A stretch of DNA of 64,000 nucleotides from Protea cynaroides (Eukaryota; Streptophyta; Magnoliopsida; Proteales; Proteaceae). The stretch lies in NCBI GenBank assembly GCA_028583415.1, contig CM053265.1:38211597-38275596 (forward strand), given 5' to 3'. Both the position numbers and the translations under genes were made by a program. Positions 1 to 10,717 of the stretch are shown piece after piece (the first letter of the stretch is position 1; each line of letters starts with the position of its first letter). Under the pieces are notes generated by a model. That model saw only the letters and a list, made by a program, of their open reading frames with translations, was not told the DNA's origin and made no database searches.

Positions 1-1002
1 ATACTTTTCCAAGCCTTAAATTCACCTTTACAATGTTATTATATTGCTAGAACACCTAACAAAATCGATAAAATTTAATTAGAGTTTATTCGAAATTAAA
101 AACCATTATGTCAACTGAGGGTCGATGCTAGGGTCGATGAGTCTATCGACCCTCCCTTCTTTCTGGGCTTCCCGAATGCTGAGGGTCGATGGTCAGAAAC
201 ACCTAGGGTCAGATGGTCATCGACCCTGGGTGCGACCCTCGGTGCACTCTGGTCCAATTTCTACTTTTTAATCCATTCTTCGTGTTTGGGGTCCTATGGT
301 TTGTTCCCACATTCCATTAAACATTCATTCCATGGTCTAAAACAATGAATCATCCTCCTAGGTGGCTTTCATGCATTCTCCTAGGGTTTTCCATGAAAAC
401 CTAACCATGGATGGATGGTTTGGGTTTCTCCGAGATCACTCTCTCTCCAATAACTATCCTAAGGTCTGTAGAAACTCATGGAATTAGTATCCATTCCTGA
501 GAAGATTAATCTTCCTCTGTAACTCTTCTCCTTTTGCTAGGTTCTCTTCCTTGCCTCTCTTCTTCCTCTTTTCCTTCTCCTCTCTTTCTCTCAATTCAAT
601 TAGGGTTGTGAAAGGAGTAAAAGTGGCTTAGGGACGTCCTTTAAATAGACTAGGAACATCCTAAATAAGTCCCATTAAGATTTGGAAAGAATCCCAATCG
701 AAAAATATAGAAATTTCCTAATTTCTATATTCGGCAGGAACCGCGGGTCGATGATCCCGTCGACCCTAGGGTCTTAAGCTGTCTGACCCTCCCTCCAAAA
801 CCGAGGGTCTGACTTTCTGTTTTGGGAGGTCCGACCCTGCTTAGCTGGGTATGCGACCCTTCCCCTATTTTAAGTGTTTTTTGGATCGATTTGATACCTG
901 GGATCTCGATCTCCTTCACGCCCTTGGTCCATTTGACTCGACCATGATGGGTAAACCTGGTTCAAGGTGGTAAGACCGGGTTAGATTGACACGGGTCTTA
1001 CA
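1..1002 (-). repeat. 3' LTR of element A (partial)
   Basis: The right edge is defined by GTCTTACA next to the polypurine tract, which reads TGTAAGAC in coding sense. The segment aligns with 9613-10625, the end of the 5' LTR of the same element. GGGTCGA motif clusters lie at 117-243 and 743-870. A pyrimidine-rich stretch lies near 520-600. The left part of the LTR is outside the window. Confidence 0.93.
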
Positions 1003-4000
1003 ACTCCCCCCAACTTGTAAAAATTTTGTCCTCGAAATTGTACATACCTCCTGAATCAAATAAGTGAGGGTATTGCTTTCTCATAGCATTTTCTTCTTCC
1101 CATGTAATTTCATCCATGTCTCTACTTTTCCAAGTGACCTTAACATAATAGATATCTCGGTTGCGTAGACGTTGGACCTTTTGACTAGTGATTTCTGTTG
1201 GTGTTACTTCAAATGTCAATTCATCAGTCAATTCTGGCAAATCCACTGGCAAGACATGCGTTGGGTCTTTGACATACTTCTTCAATAGGGAAATGTGAAA
1301 TACGTCATGCACACTTGACATAGATGGTGGTAGTGCAAACTGATAAGCCACTTTTCCATGCTTAGCTAGAATTTCATATGGTCCGACATATCTTGGACTT
1401 AGTTTTCCTTTCTGTCTGAACCTCTTCAATCCTCGCATAGGCGATACCTTCAGAAATACTTTATCACCTACGGCGAACTCTAGATCTCTTCATCGAGTAT
1501 CTGCATATTGCTTCTGACGGTTCTGAGCTGTTCTTACTCTTTCCTTGATGATGTCAACCACTCGACAAGTCTCTTCAACAAATTCCAATCCAACAATGCT
1601 ACGTTCTCCAACTTCATTCCAAAACAAGGGAGTTCGACACTTCCTGTCATACAGTGCTTCATAAGGTGACATCTGTATAGTAGCCTGATAGCTGTTATTG
1701 TAAGCGAACTCGATCAATGGTAACTTTTCATCCCATGATCCCTTAAAATCAATTGCACATGCTCGTAGCATATCTTCTAGAATCTGAATTGTACGCTCTG
1801 ACTGTCCGTCTGTCTATGGGTGGAATGCAGTACTGAACTTCAACGTTGTACCCAAAGCCTTTTGTAATCCTTCCCAAAATTTAGAATTAAATCGGGGATC
1901 TCTATCGGACACAATACTTTTTGGTACACCGTGTAACCGAACAATATTATCCACATACAGCTTCGCTAACCTTTCCAGTGTATATTGAGGTCGTATAGGT
2001 ATGAAGCGAGCTGTTTTAGTCAGACGGTCCACAATCACCCAAACTGCGCCGACTACTCGAGGAGTCAATGGTAGTCCCGTGACGAAGTCCATAGTGATGC
2101 AGTCCCATTTCCATGCTGGTTCCGGTAATGGCTGCAACAGTCCTGCGGGTCTTTGTCGCTCAGCCTTTACTTGCTGACAATTTAGGCATTGAGACACGAA
2201 CTTAGCTACATCTGCTTTCATTCCCTTCCACCAATATAATTTCTTCAGATCATGATACATTTTTGTACTTCCAGGATGTATCGAATAGATGGTGGTATGG
2301 GCTTCTTTCATCAGTCGGTGTCTAATGTCCATACTCTCTGTTTCAGGTACACATATTCTTCCTTTGTATTTCAGTACTTTTTCGTCGTCCAAGGTGAACT
2401 CAGGGTTAGTCCTACCTTTCTCAATATCTTCTTATACTGTTCTCAGATAAGGATCTGCTTTGATAGCTGTCTTCACTTCATCCACTATATCCGGTATAAT
2501 CTTCAATGCCGCGAACATATTTGAAAACCGATGAATAAACCCTTGGTTAGCTGATTCATCCGTTGTATCTATCACATACTGCTCGTTGCCGTGATTGAAT
2601 ACTATTCCGTTGGTACACATTGCTGCAGTCGTGCTAACTTCTCCTTGAGATTTAATCACTGCTTTTCTGCTTAATGCATCCGCTACTACGTTCGCTTTTC
2701 CTGGATGATACTGGATATCACAATCATAGTCTTTCAATAGTTCCAGCCATCTTCTTTGTCTCATATTCAACTCCTTCTGATTAAATAAATAAGTAAGACT
2801 TTTATGGTCTGACTTAATCTGAAATTTCTCTCCGTATAGGTAATGTCTCCATATCTTGACAGCATGTACTACTGCCGCTAACTCCAAATCATGAGTGGGA
2901 TAATTTTTCTCATGTACCTTTAGCTGTCTTGAAGCATAAGCAATCACCTGCTCTCCTTGCATGAGCACACATCCTATTCCCAATCCCGATGCATCAGTGT
3001 ATAAAGTAAATGTCTGTCCTGGAATGGGAATGGTCAAAATCGGGGTGGATATCAATCTGGCCTTCAATGTCTGGAAGCTCTTCTCACATTTATCCGTCCA
3101 CACAAACTTTTCACCTTTCTTGGTCAAACTGGTGAGAGGTACAGCAATCCAAGAATAGTCTTCTACGAATCTCCGATAATAATCAACTAGAACTAGAAAA
3201 CTTTTAATTTCTGAAACGCTCTTTGGTGCTTCCCACTTCAAAATAGCCTCAATTTTTCTGGGCTCCACTTTGATTCCTTCGGCGGATACTACATGGCCTA
3301 GGAATGCTACTTCACTTAGCCAAAACTCGCACTTTGAAAATTTGGCATATAGCTTCTCTTTCCTTAACCGCTGTAGGGCTGCGTTTAGGTTCTTGATGTG
3401 GGTTTCCTTGTCCTTGGAGTATACCAATATGTCATCAATAAATACTATAACCGACATATCCAGCATATCGTGGAAAACTCGGTTCATAAGTTCCATGAAC
3501 GTTGCCGGGGCAATAGTTAATCCGAAAGACATCACCAAAAATTCATAATGTCCATATATGGTCCTGAATGCGGTCTTCGGAATGTCCCCTTCCTTAATCT
3601 TCAGCTGGTGGTAGCCTGATCGAAGATCGATTTTTGAAAATACTCTTGCTCCTTGTAACTGATCGAACAAGTCATCGATCCGAGGTAGTGGGTACCGATT
3701 CTTGATTGTCAGTTTGTTTAACTCCCGATAGTCGATACATAATCGAACGCTACCATCCTTCTTCTTTACGAACAACACCGGTGCCCCCCATGGAGATATA
3801 CTGGGTCGAATATAACCCTTGTCCAGCAGTTCTTGTAATTGCACTTTTAATTCCTTCAGTTCAGTAGGAGTCATTCTATAAGGTGCCTTTGATACTGGTG
3901 CGGCTCCAGGTATCAGGTCTATTACAAACTCTGTGGCACGGTCGGGTGGTAATCCGGGTAGTTCCTCTGGAAATACATCAGGATAATCTCGCACGACGTC

Positions 4001-4486
4001 AATGTCTTCCATTCGTGGTGCTTCCTTGGTTAGGTCGACCACTGATACTAGGTACCCGACTGCTCCCTTCTCAAGGCACTTCTTAGCCTTTACTGCTGAA
4101 AGTATGAGCTTGCATCTCCGGGGAAGTTTGGTTCCCGAGAAACTGAATTCTGCCCCTTCTTTGTCTTTGAATGTTACCTTCTTCTCGGCGTATAACAGAT
4201 TTGCAGAATGCCGAGCTAACCAATCCATTCCTAAGATGACATCGAAGTCTACCATCTCAAGCCGTATCAATGTTGCATCTAAAATCTGTTCCCCAATGGG
4301 AACTGGACATGGTCCATAACCTTTTTCTAATTCCACTTCTAACCCCATCGGTGACCGTACAAGTAATTTGTAGTCTAATGTTTTGATGGGTAATTTTGTC
4401 TTCTTTCCAAATGACACAGATATAAATGAATGAGTAGCTCCGAATCGAAGAGTACTGGCGGGTACGCCATTTATAGCTACAATACA
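998..4486 (-). pseudogene. Element A pol: protease, RT, RNase H, integrase, chromodomain (broken)
   Basis: The domains are retropepsin (about 4486-4100), reverse transcriptase (RYRE-type core with FIDDILVYS at about 3430), RNase H (TDASGLGIG at about 3000), integrase with an HHCC finger (CLNCQ at about 2180) and D,D,E core, and a C-terminal chromodomain ending EENAMRKQYPHLF. From 4417 to 998 it is one frame with three single-base stops: TAA at 2432-2434 (from CAA), TAG at 1814-1816 (from CAG in HPQTDG) and TGA at 1490-1492 (from CGA). All three are C-to-T changes, the pattern left by loss of methylated cytosine. Near 4445-4460 two small deletions destroy the protease active site, which reads FDSGATHSF in copy E. 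The protein would process Gag-Pol, copy RNA to DNA and integrate it, but this copy cannot make an intact product. Confidence 0.92.
1003..1013 (-). other. Polypurine tract of element A
   Basis: In coding sense this reads TTGGGGGGAGT directly before the 3' LTR, the expected primer for plus-strand DNA synthesis. The pol reading frame runs through it and stops on the TAA formed by the first bases of the LTR (998-1000). Confidence 0.88.
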
Positions 4487-4556
4487 CTGTGATTCATCTT
4501 TACTTAGTCTACATGCTCATTCAATGTATTTATAACTTTAAGAGTTTCAGTCATAC
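4487..4556 (-). other. Candidate spliceosomal intron at the gag/protease boundary, element A
   Basis: Seventy bases in coding sense start GTATGACTG after GGTCACAG and end AATCACAG. Copy C (17048/17049) lacks the segment entirely, with GTCACAG joined straight to GTATCATACC. A GACTAAG sequence about 20 bases before the 3' end fits a plant branch site. Read unspliced, the gag frame meets TAA (in GTAGACTAA) inside it. Copies D and E have a segment of similar length at the same place. That it is an intron is inference from the ends and from presence/absence; there are no RNA data here. Confidence 0.7.
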
Positions 4557-5801
4557 CTGTGACCACATCGGGTGATGCGGCCGCATCCTCGGACGTAACA
4601 GCCTATACACGTCCCTAATGGAATTGTTTCTTGGGCTTAGGGCACTCCCTTGCCATATGTCCCGGTTGGTTGCAGTTAAAACACTTCGGGACTTTAGAAT
4701 TTGGCTTTGGCTGAGGTTGAGCTGCTGGAGTAGTCTTGGTTGCAGCAGTAAAATTCTGAGGACGGAAGGGCTTATACGTCCTGTTATTGCCTCCGTTGTA
4801 GGAGTTTCCGGCTGGCCTTTTGATGCCCTTGTTCTGAGTAAAATAACTTTCCTTCTGGTTCGATTCTATAACTCGAGCAATCTGGACAGCTTCATTATAA
4901 ATTTTCTTCTCTAAGCCCAGATCATTTTCTCTGATGCTTCCTCTTAGTCCCGTGACAAACCTACGGGTTTTGGTTTCTTCTTCTTGCATACTCTGTGGTG
5001 CGAAGAAAAACAGCTCTTCATACTAGCTGTTGGTACGCATCCACCGACATCCGTCCCCTGATAAAGGCTCAGGAACTCCTTCTCCATCGAATCTCTGAAG
5101 CTTTGTGGAAAATATTTCTCGAAGAATGCTTCTTTATATATAGCCCATGTCAGTAGGGCGTGCTTGGTCAGTAAGTATGTCTTCCTAGATTTCCACCAAT
5201 GATGTGCGTCGCCCTTGAGCATGAAGGTGGCACATAACACTTTCTCTTCCTCTATAATAGTCATCATGAGGAAGTTTCTCTCCATCTCGTCTATCCAGTG
5301 GGCTGGCCATAATGGATCAGATGGTTTGCCGTTGAATTCTCTAGGTTTTATCTTCAAAAATTTCTCCACTAGTCGGGAGTGGTCCAGCTGATTCTGGGGG
5401 TTTGCCCCGAACATATAGGGTGGATACTGGTGATTCCCTTGATATGCTTCTAGAGCCTGCACTAGAATCTGTGCAGTCGGTTGCTGAGGTGTCTGAGGAG
5501 TTGGGTGGTTACCCACCGGTGCTGCACTGGCTTGTCCTGTGCGCATGGGTGCAGCCTGAGTGGCTTGAAACATTATTCCCATGGCAACCTGCATCTGAGC
5601 CTGCGGCGTGTTGCATCTCGCTGCAGCGCTGTGCGCGATTCATCACCACCGTTGCTAGCTCGGTGGTGGAGGTGGCAAGTTTGTAGGGTTTACCGGTTCT
5701 GGATTTCCCGGTACATGGTTATTCTCTTGACTAGTCTCCTCCACGGGTGGTGGTGGTGGGACTGTGTTTCGGGTCTGTCGGGTCACTCTACGTCCAGACA
5801 T
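4557..5801 (-). pseudogene. Element A gag (frameshifted)
   Basis: Gag forms the particle that packages element RNA. The start is set at MSGRRVTRQTRN (5801) by matching copies C and E, although the frame is open further up to 5846. A proline-rich N-terminal segment is followed by the retrotransposon gag core with HHWWKS (about 5200) and YKEAFFEKYFP, then a CCHC knuckle, CFNCNQPGHMAREC (about 4640-4680). The frame is broken near 5655 and restored near 5605. It is broken again near 5040-5060, where the core should run on as in copy E (SLYQGQMTVDAYQ). A stop at 4615-4617, after the knuckle, cuts it from the expected link to protease. Confidence 0.88.
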
Positions 5802-5939
5802 ATTTCCTTCTGAGATGGGTGGTGCCTGAAAATCATCAAAATCCATGACAAATCATTTATACTTCATGTAGGCACGCTAACTGATATAAAATTCAAAATC
5901 CTCAATTCATTCTGTGAAAAATACTGTCTTTTCTATGTA

Positions 5940-6151
5940 GGGTCGATGGTGAGGGTCGATGGTATGTCCGACCCTTGGTATCCGACCCTGGGAGTGACCT
6001 GTTCTTCCCGAGAGCTGAGGGTCGATGCGAGGGTCGATGGGTATCCGACCCTCAGTCCGACCCTCGATTTTCTGTCGATCCGAGAGCTGAGGGTTGATGG
6101 GAGGGTCGATCCGAGGGTCGATGGTGTCAGTCGAATTGTCCGACCCTCGGA
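5940..6151. repeat. GGGTCGA/TCGACCC motif cluster upstream of the antisense gene, element A
   Basis: About a dozen copies of GGGTCGATGG or its complement CCGACCCTC occur in direct and inverted order. The cluster lies just upstream (plus sense) of the leader intron of the antisense gene and between it and gag. The same motif clusters twice in each LTR of this element. Inverted pairs could fold as hairpins. The role is unknown; a promoter or RNA-structure role is only a guess. Confidence 0.75.
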
Positions 6152-6304
6152 CCAAAAATCAGATTTTTAAGATCCGATTCTAGGTCATTTCTCACTATTC
6201 CTCCTATGTTTTGACTCGCCTCTACTCTCTGAGTTGCTACAGTGCCACTCTACTGTTTTTGGTCGGTTTAACTCCGGGTTTCAACGTCCACGTCATCCCT
6301 ACTG

Positions 6305-6746
6305 GTATGTCTTCCCGTTTTTACCTGTTTTTAGGTTTTCTTTTCTAGGTTTCTTCCCGTTTAACTCATACTTTTCGAATTAAACTTTTTCCAACCGTAA
6401 AAATACAATTTTTATTGGGGGCTTTTGTTATTGGTGTCTCGAGGAATGAAAGCCCTCAAAAATTTTTGAGTTTCATCGGTTGGTTATCGAGAAACTTGAA
6501 ATTTTCTCTTTTTGCCCTAATTTGTCCACATTTTCGATTTTTCTTGAATTTCTTCAAATTGGACATCGTCAGTTAAAATTTCCTACTGCATGTGGGTTGT
6601 AGGATATGTTTTAGCCTACGTAAGTTCTCATACCCACTTGTATGGTGAGAATTTGAGGTTTTCTGGCCAACTTATGTCATTATTAAATAAATTTTGGATT
6701 TTTATCATACTAACTCCTTGTTTCTTTTCTCTTTCTTATTTTGCAG
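6305..6746 (+). other. Leader intron of the antisense gene, element A
   Basis: The ends are CTG^GTATGTCTTCCC and TTATTTTGCAG^ATACT, with the ATG five bases after the 3' splice site. Copies C and E have the same GTATGTT start, length (439-451 bp) and CAG^ATAA..ATG end. They also share an internal block, TTGGGGG followed by GAAAGCCCTC and GTTTCATCGGTT. Inferred from conserved splice signals. Confidence 0.65.
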
Positions 6747-6751
6747 ATACT

Positions 6752-8049
6752 ATGGCCCGTACCAAAGTACCCAGGGTGCGTGATCCGCTTCACTTCCATT
6801 CGAATGAAGCCGAGGCACAGTATGCTGACTATGCCAGTAAGAAGGTTGAAGGGGGTCGCATGGTGAACTTGGCTGAGCTAGCCTTGTTCAATGTAGAGGG
6901 AGCTTTTGGTGATATGGGGTGGCTCCAGTCTTGGTACGCCAGTTCTATTGTAATCTTCAGGTGGTGGGGAATTACAATGATGTTGAGCACGGTCAGGAGT
7001 TGCGCATTACCAGTTACGTAAAGGGGGTGCACATTTCCTTTGATTATCGGCAGCTGGCCGATCTATTGGGCATTCCCTATGATGGCCCTATGGTGTACTG
7101 TGTGCCGGGAGAGCCACAGTTTGTTGAGATGGAGATGAGAGCAGAGATCGACAACCAGTTGCTCCATCCTGATCGATGGCAGATGAGAGCTTTTTACTTG
7201 CGTCTAGCTCTACGGGTCTTCTGCAAGATTATCCAGCATAATCTGATCCCGCAGAGTGGGCACTATGAGAGGGTATCTCGGTCGCCACGGTTCTTGATCT
7301 ACGAGTATATGCACTCGACAGCCGGTCTTCCTTCCATACATCATCATGCGGACGATGATTAGTGCTACATTGTCCGGTCATAGGGGTAATCTACCTTATG
7401 GACACATGATTACAGGTGCTACCGACCCGTGCCGGGGGTGGATCTAGTAGATGAGAAGATCCGAGGAGAAGACCCTTCGTCGCCTCTAGATTGGGAGGCT
7501 ATCTGCAAGATGGGGCTGCGAGATGCTGAGGTTAGTGATGAGGAGAGGAACGCGATGGTGCGCCCTCACACTCGGGTCGTGATGGCTGATGCTGAGGCTG
7601 TTGCTGCTGCTACTTGAGCTCGTGGGGGTCCGATCGACGATTACGATCGTATGTATATGGACGTCGACTTGATACCCCCGCCATCACCCACACATGCGGC
7701 TGGAGTTGGTACATCTTCTGCGGAGGCTCCTGCACCTGAGGCTGGTCCTTCTCATTCGGCTGATCCTTCACTTCCACCTTCAACCATGATAGAGATGCTG
7801 CAGGAGATCAGGGATGCTCAGCACAGATCTGATCTGAGGATGGATGAGCTATTGGCTGCTCAGCACGTAGCAGGCGTACGGATGGGGGAGCTCCTAGAGG
7901 TACAGCGTGCGACTGATCAGAGGATAGCCGGTCTCACAGCTAGTCTCCAGACCACCCAGACCCAGGTGGCCTGGTTGACTAGGGTCTATGCTGAGGACTA
8001 TGACAGAGATCGTGAGGCCTCGCCTCCTCCTTCGCCTCCAGCTTTTTGA
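6752..8049 (+). pseudogene. Antisense extra gene, element A: plant transposon-protein-like, broken
   Basis: This lies between the primer site and gag but reads opposite to gag-pol. The start is MARTKVPRVRDP at 6752, just after the leader intron; the stop is TGA at 8047-8049. The N-terminal part has LVRQFYCNLQVVG, a TSYVKGV block and a HNLIPQSGHYERVS block, in an order resembling the 'putative plant transposon protein' family (Pfam PF20167 as I recall it). The C-terminal part is acidic, proline/serine-rich and then coiled-coil-like, with two copies of a 14-residue LLxAQ repeat and a PPPSPPA tail. A deletion near 6930 removes a short stretch kept in copy E. Frameshifts near 7315-7420 and a TGA at 7615-7617 break the rest. 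Function unknown. Confidence 0.72.
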
Positions 8050-8314
8050 TTTGTACTTTATTTTTCTTGTACTACAGAGTAACTGTCCGGGTTGTGGACT
8101 GTACTCTGCTTTTGTTATATATATATATGTTTTGTTTCGCTCTCATTGTTATGTAAACTTGTTTCTCTTTTTAATAGATGCATTATTCTCTTTTAGATTT
8201 TGTCTCAAACATCACTGGTGCTTACAATGTGTTAATATTACTGTTTTTTTTTTATCCTATCCCAGTTCACACTTGTGTCGAATGCATGCTAGTCCAGCGG
8301 ACAAGGCCTGAGAT
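8050..8314. other. Leader between antisense gene end and primer site, element A
   Basis: This is non-coding. For gag-pol it is the start of the internal region; for the antisense gene it is the 3' side. Copies B, C and E share parts of it (AGAGTAACTG, GGTTGTGGACTGTACTC, AATAGATGCATTATTC). It contains a short TA run near 8117-8128. Confidence 0.6.
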
Positions 8315-8326
8315 GCTCTGATACCA
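8315..8326 (-). other. Primer-binding site, element A
   Basis: In coding sense this is TGGTATCAGAGC, complementary to the 3' end of plant initiator-Met tRNA. It lies three bases after the 5' LTR. Confidence 0.92.
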
Positions 8327-8329
8327 AGT

Positions 8330-10625
8330 TGTCACACCCCAATTTTGGTCTAACAAGAATGGTGTGATGAACCGCTAATAAACCAACGGTTCAACCAGGA
8401 TCTCAAATAGGCTATCCCCGCGTTATCTGAACCTCCATACATCCATGTCATAATCAGAGTAAATACACAATAGCGGAAGTCTTATAATAAAATGAACTGA
8501 GAAACTAAATGATATTAATAATTTAATAGCAAATTATTCTGTATTCAGCTGAGACATAAATATTAAATATCAAATACATGTCTGAATAAAATCCAATTAA
8601 AGAAACCTATAAAATATCTAATCAAATACACACGAGTTGCACTCGCAAGAGGATCGTGTGTATCCACTTCAGCTTCAACTTCCATAGCTGCCATGTTCCC
8701 GTATGCAGACGCATTCATGTAGTCTTCGATGGTATAACCTGCATCATCAACTAAAAATATTCGACGTCGAGGGGTGAGCACACAACAAGGCTCAGTGAGT
8801 AGCCAAAACAATGCAACAATACATATGCATGCAAAAAGTCAATTTATATCTTTGGTCCGGTTTAAAGTTTGCAGTATGCTATAGAAAGGTTGAGGTAGCC
8901 AAAGGTCGCGTTTATTGACTCCGCCTCTATACACGAGTGTGTGACGTTACCCGAAGATCACGTTTATCGTCAACTCACATGCACCCAATCATGAACATTA
9001 TATAACAAAGGTTACGTTTATTGCTATATAGTGCCATACCAACACGTAAGCCCCTATTCGCGAGGGCTGCAAACTGGGCTCGCAACTAACCAACCCTAAT
9101 GCCAAACAAGTGTATCCAAGGCCTCACCCCCAGCATCCCTTGGAATGTCCATAGAGATAGAGCTAAGGCCCCCCGGTAGAGTCAGAGACTACAAGGACCG
9201 AGACCACCTCCCCTGATACTCTACGACATAATAGTTCTACTAAAGTAATGGCGATACGACGATGCTAATGCACAAGACTTGAGTTACAGATAGAGCTAAA
9301 GTGCTGAGACCCGCCAAAGGTTAACGTTTATTGACGTTCTCATCACACCTCCCCTGATACTCGCTCGCATCAAGCACATCAACCACACACATACAAGCAC
9401 ATGCCTATTCCTATCATCATCATCATCATGTTATAAACAATAAAGTAAATATGCATGAACAAGTAATAGAAATATTTTATGGCATGCTGTATGCACATTA
9501 CAAACATATTCGCATAGAATCAAACATAGCATAGGACTCAAGAAATAGAAAACAGTTTATTATTAACCAATTTAGTTTGGGGTTAAGATTCCTCACCTTA
9601 GCTTGCTATAAGATACTTTTCTAAGCTTTAAATTCACCTTTACAATGTTATTATATTGCTAGAAGACCTAACAAAATCGATAGAATTTAATTAGAATTTA
9701 TTTGGAATTAAAAACCATTATGTCAACTGAGGGTCGATGCTAGGGTCGATGGGTCTATCGACCCTCCCTTCTTTTTGGGCTTCCCGAATGCTGAGGGTCG
9801 ATGGTCAGAAACACCTAGGGTCGGATGGTCATCGACCCTGGGTGCGACCCTCGGTGCACTCTGGTCCAATTTCCACTTTTTAATCCATTCTTCCTGTTTG
9901 GGGTCCTATGGTTTGTTCCCACATTCCATTAAACATTCATTCCATGATCTGAAACCATGAATCATCCTCTTAGATGGCTTTCATGCATTCTCCTAGGGTT
10001 TTCCATGAAAACCTAACCATGGATGGATGGTTTGGGTTTCTCCGAGATCACTCTCTCTCCAATAACTATCCTAAGGTCTGTAGAAACTCATGGAATTAGT
10101 TTCCATACCTAAGAAGATTAATCTTCCTCTGTAACTCTTCTCCTTTTGCTAGGTTCTCTTCCTTGCCTCTCTTCTTCCTCTTTTCCTTCTCCTCTCTTTC
10201 TCTCAATTCAATTAGGGTTGTGAAAGGAGTGAAAGTGGCTTAGGGACGTCCTTTAAATAGACTAGGAACATCCTAAATAAGTCCCATTAAGATTTGAAAA
10301 GAATCCCAATCAAAAAATATAGAAATTTCCTAATTTCTATATTCGGCAGGAACCGAGGGTCGATGGGAGGGTCGATGATCCCGTCGACCCTAGGGTCTTA
10401 AGCTGTCCGACCCTCCCTCCAAAACCGAGGGTCTGACTTTCTATTTTGGGAGGTCCGACCCTACTTAGCTGGGTATGCGACCCTTCCCCTATTTTAAGTA
10501 TTTTTTGGGTCGATTTGATACCTGGGATCTCGATTTCCTTCACGCCCTTGGTCCATTTGACTCGACCATGATGGGTAACCTGGTTCAAGGTGGTAAGACC
10601 GGGTTAGATTGACACGGGTCTTATA
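8330..10625 (-). repeat. 5' LTR of element A
   Basis: The plus-strand edges are TGTCACACCCC and GGGTCTTATA (TTACA mutated to TTATA), 2296 bp. GGGTCGA clusters lie at 9728-9860 and 10353-10500. Variants of a palindrome-like motif around AAAGGTTAACGTTTATTG lie near 8903, 8954, 9006 and 9315. In coding sense the TATA box is near the start of the LTR, giving a short U3 and a long transcribed part. Confidence 0.94.
10252..10260 (-). promoter_or_regulatory. TATA box of element A 5' LTR
   Basis: In coding sense CTATTTAAA, about 370 bases into the LTR. The same place holds CTCTATAAATAG in the plus-strand LTRs. Transcription would start roughly 30 bases downstream, just before the GAGAGAAAGAG purine-rich leader. 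Confidence 0.6.
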
Positions 10626-10717
10626 GGATATCACAATCATAGTCTTTCAATAGTTCCAGCCATCTTCTTTGTCTCATATTCAGCTCCTTCTGATTAAATA
10701 GATATGTAAGACTTATT
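10626..10717 (-). pseudogene. RNase H fragment of element B
   Basis: In coding sense it matches the RNase H end of other copies, including [13 protein letters not shown] and KDYDCDI, and corresponds to about 2708-2800 of copy A. It joins antisense-gene sequence at 10717/10718 with only one or two shared bases at the join. It is cut on the other side by the insertion of A. Confidence 0.85.

Larger units (their letters stand above)
1..10625 (-). mobile_element. Element A: Tekay-like Ty3/gypsy retrotransposon, left end cut by the window
   Basis: In coding sense (minus strand) the order is 5' LTR, tRNA-iMet primer site, an antisense extra gene, gag, a short intron, pol, polypurine tract, 3' LTR. 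The 3' LTR is cut at base 1 and aligns with about the last 1 kb of the 5' LTR, so roughly 1.3 kb of the element lies outside. The two LTRs differ at about two dozen sites per kb counted by eye, mostly transitions, plus one indel of about 11 bp. The base after the 5' LTR starts an RNase H fragment of another copy (B), so A appears nested in B. The matching target duplication would be left of the window. Confidence 0.9.

Noticed and set aside
3883..4319. Open frames opposite pol, recurring in copies A, C and E
   Set aside because: Mirror frames of conserved pol codons; they carry no features of their own, unlike the antisense gene upstream of gag.
8100..8130. The TATATATATA run as a promoter
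   Set aside because: It lies after the antisense gene and far from any start; more likely a simple repeat.
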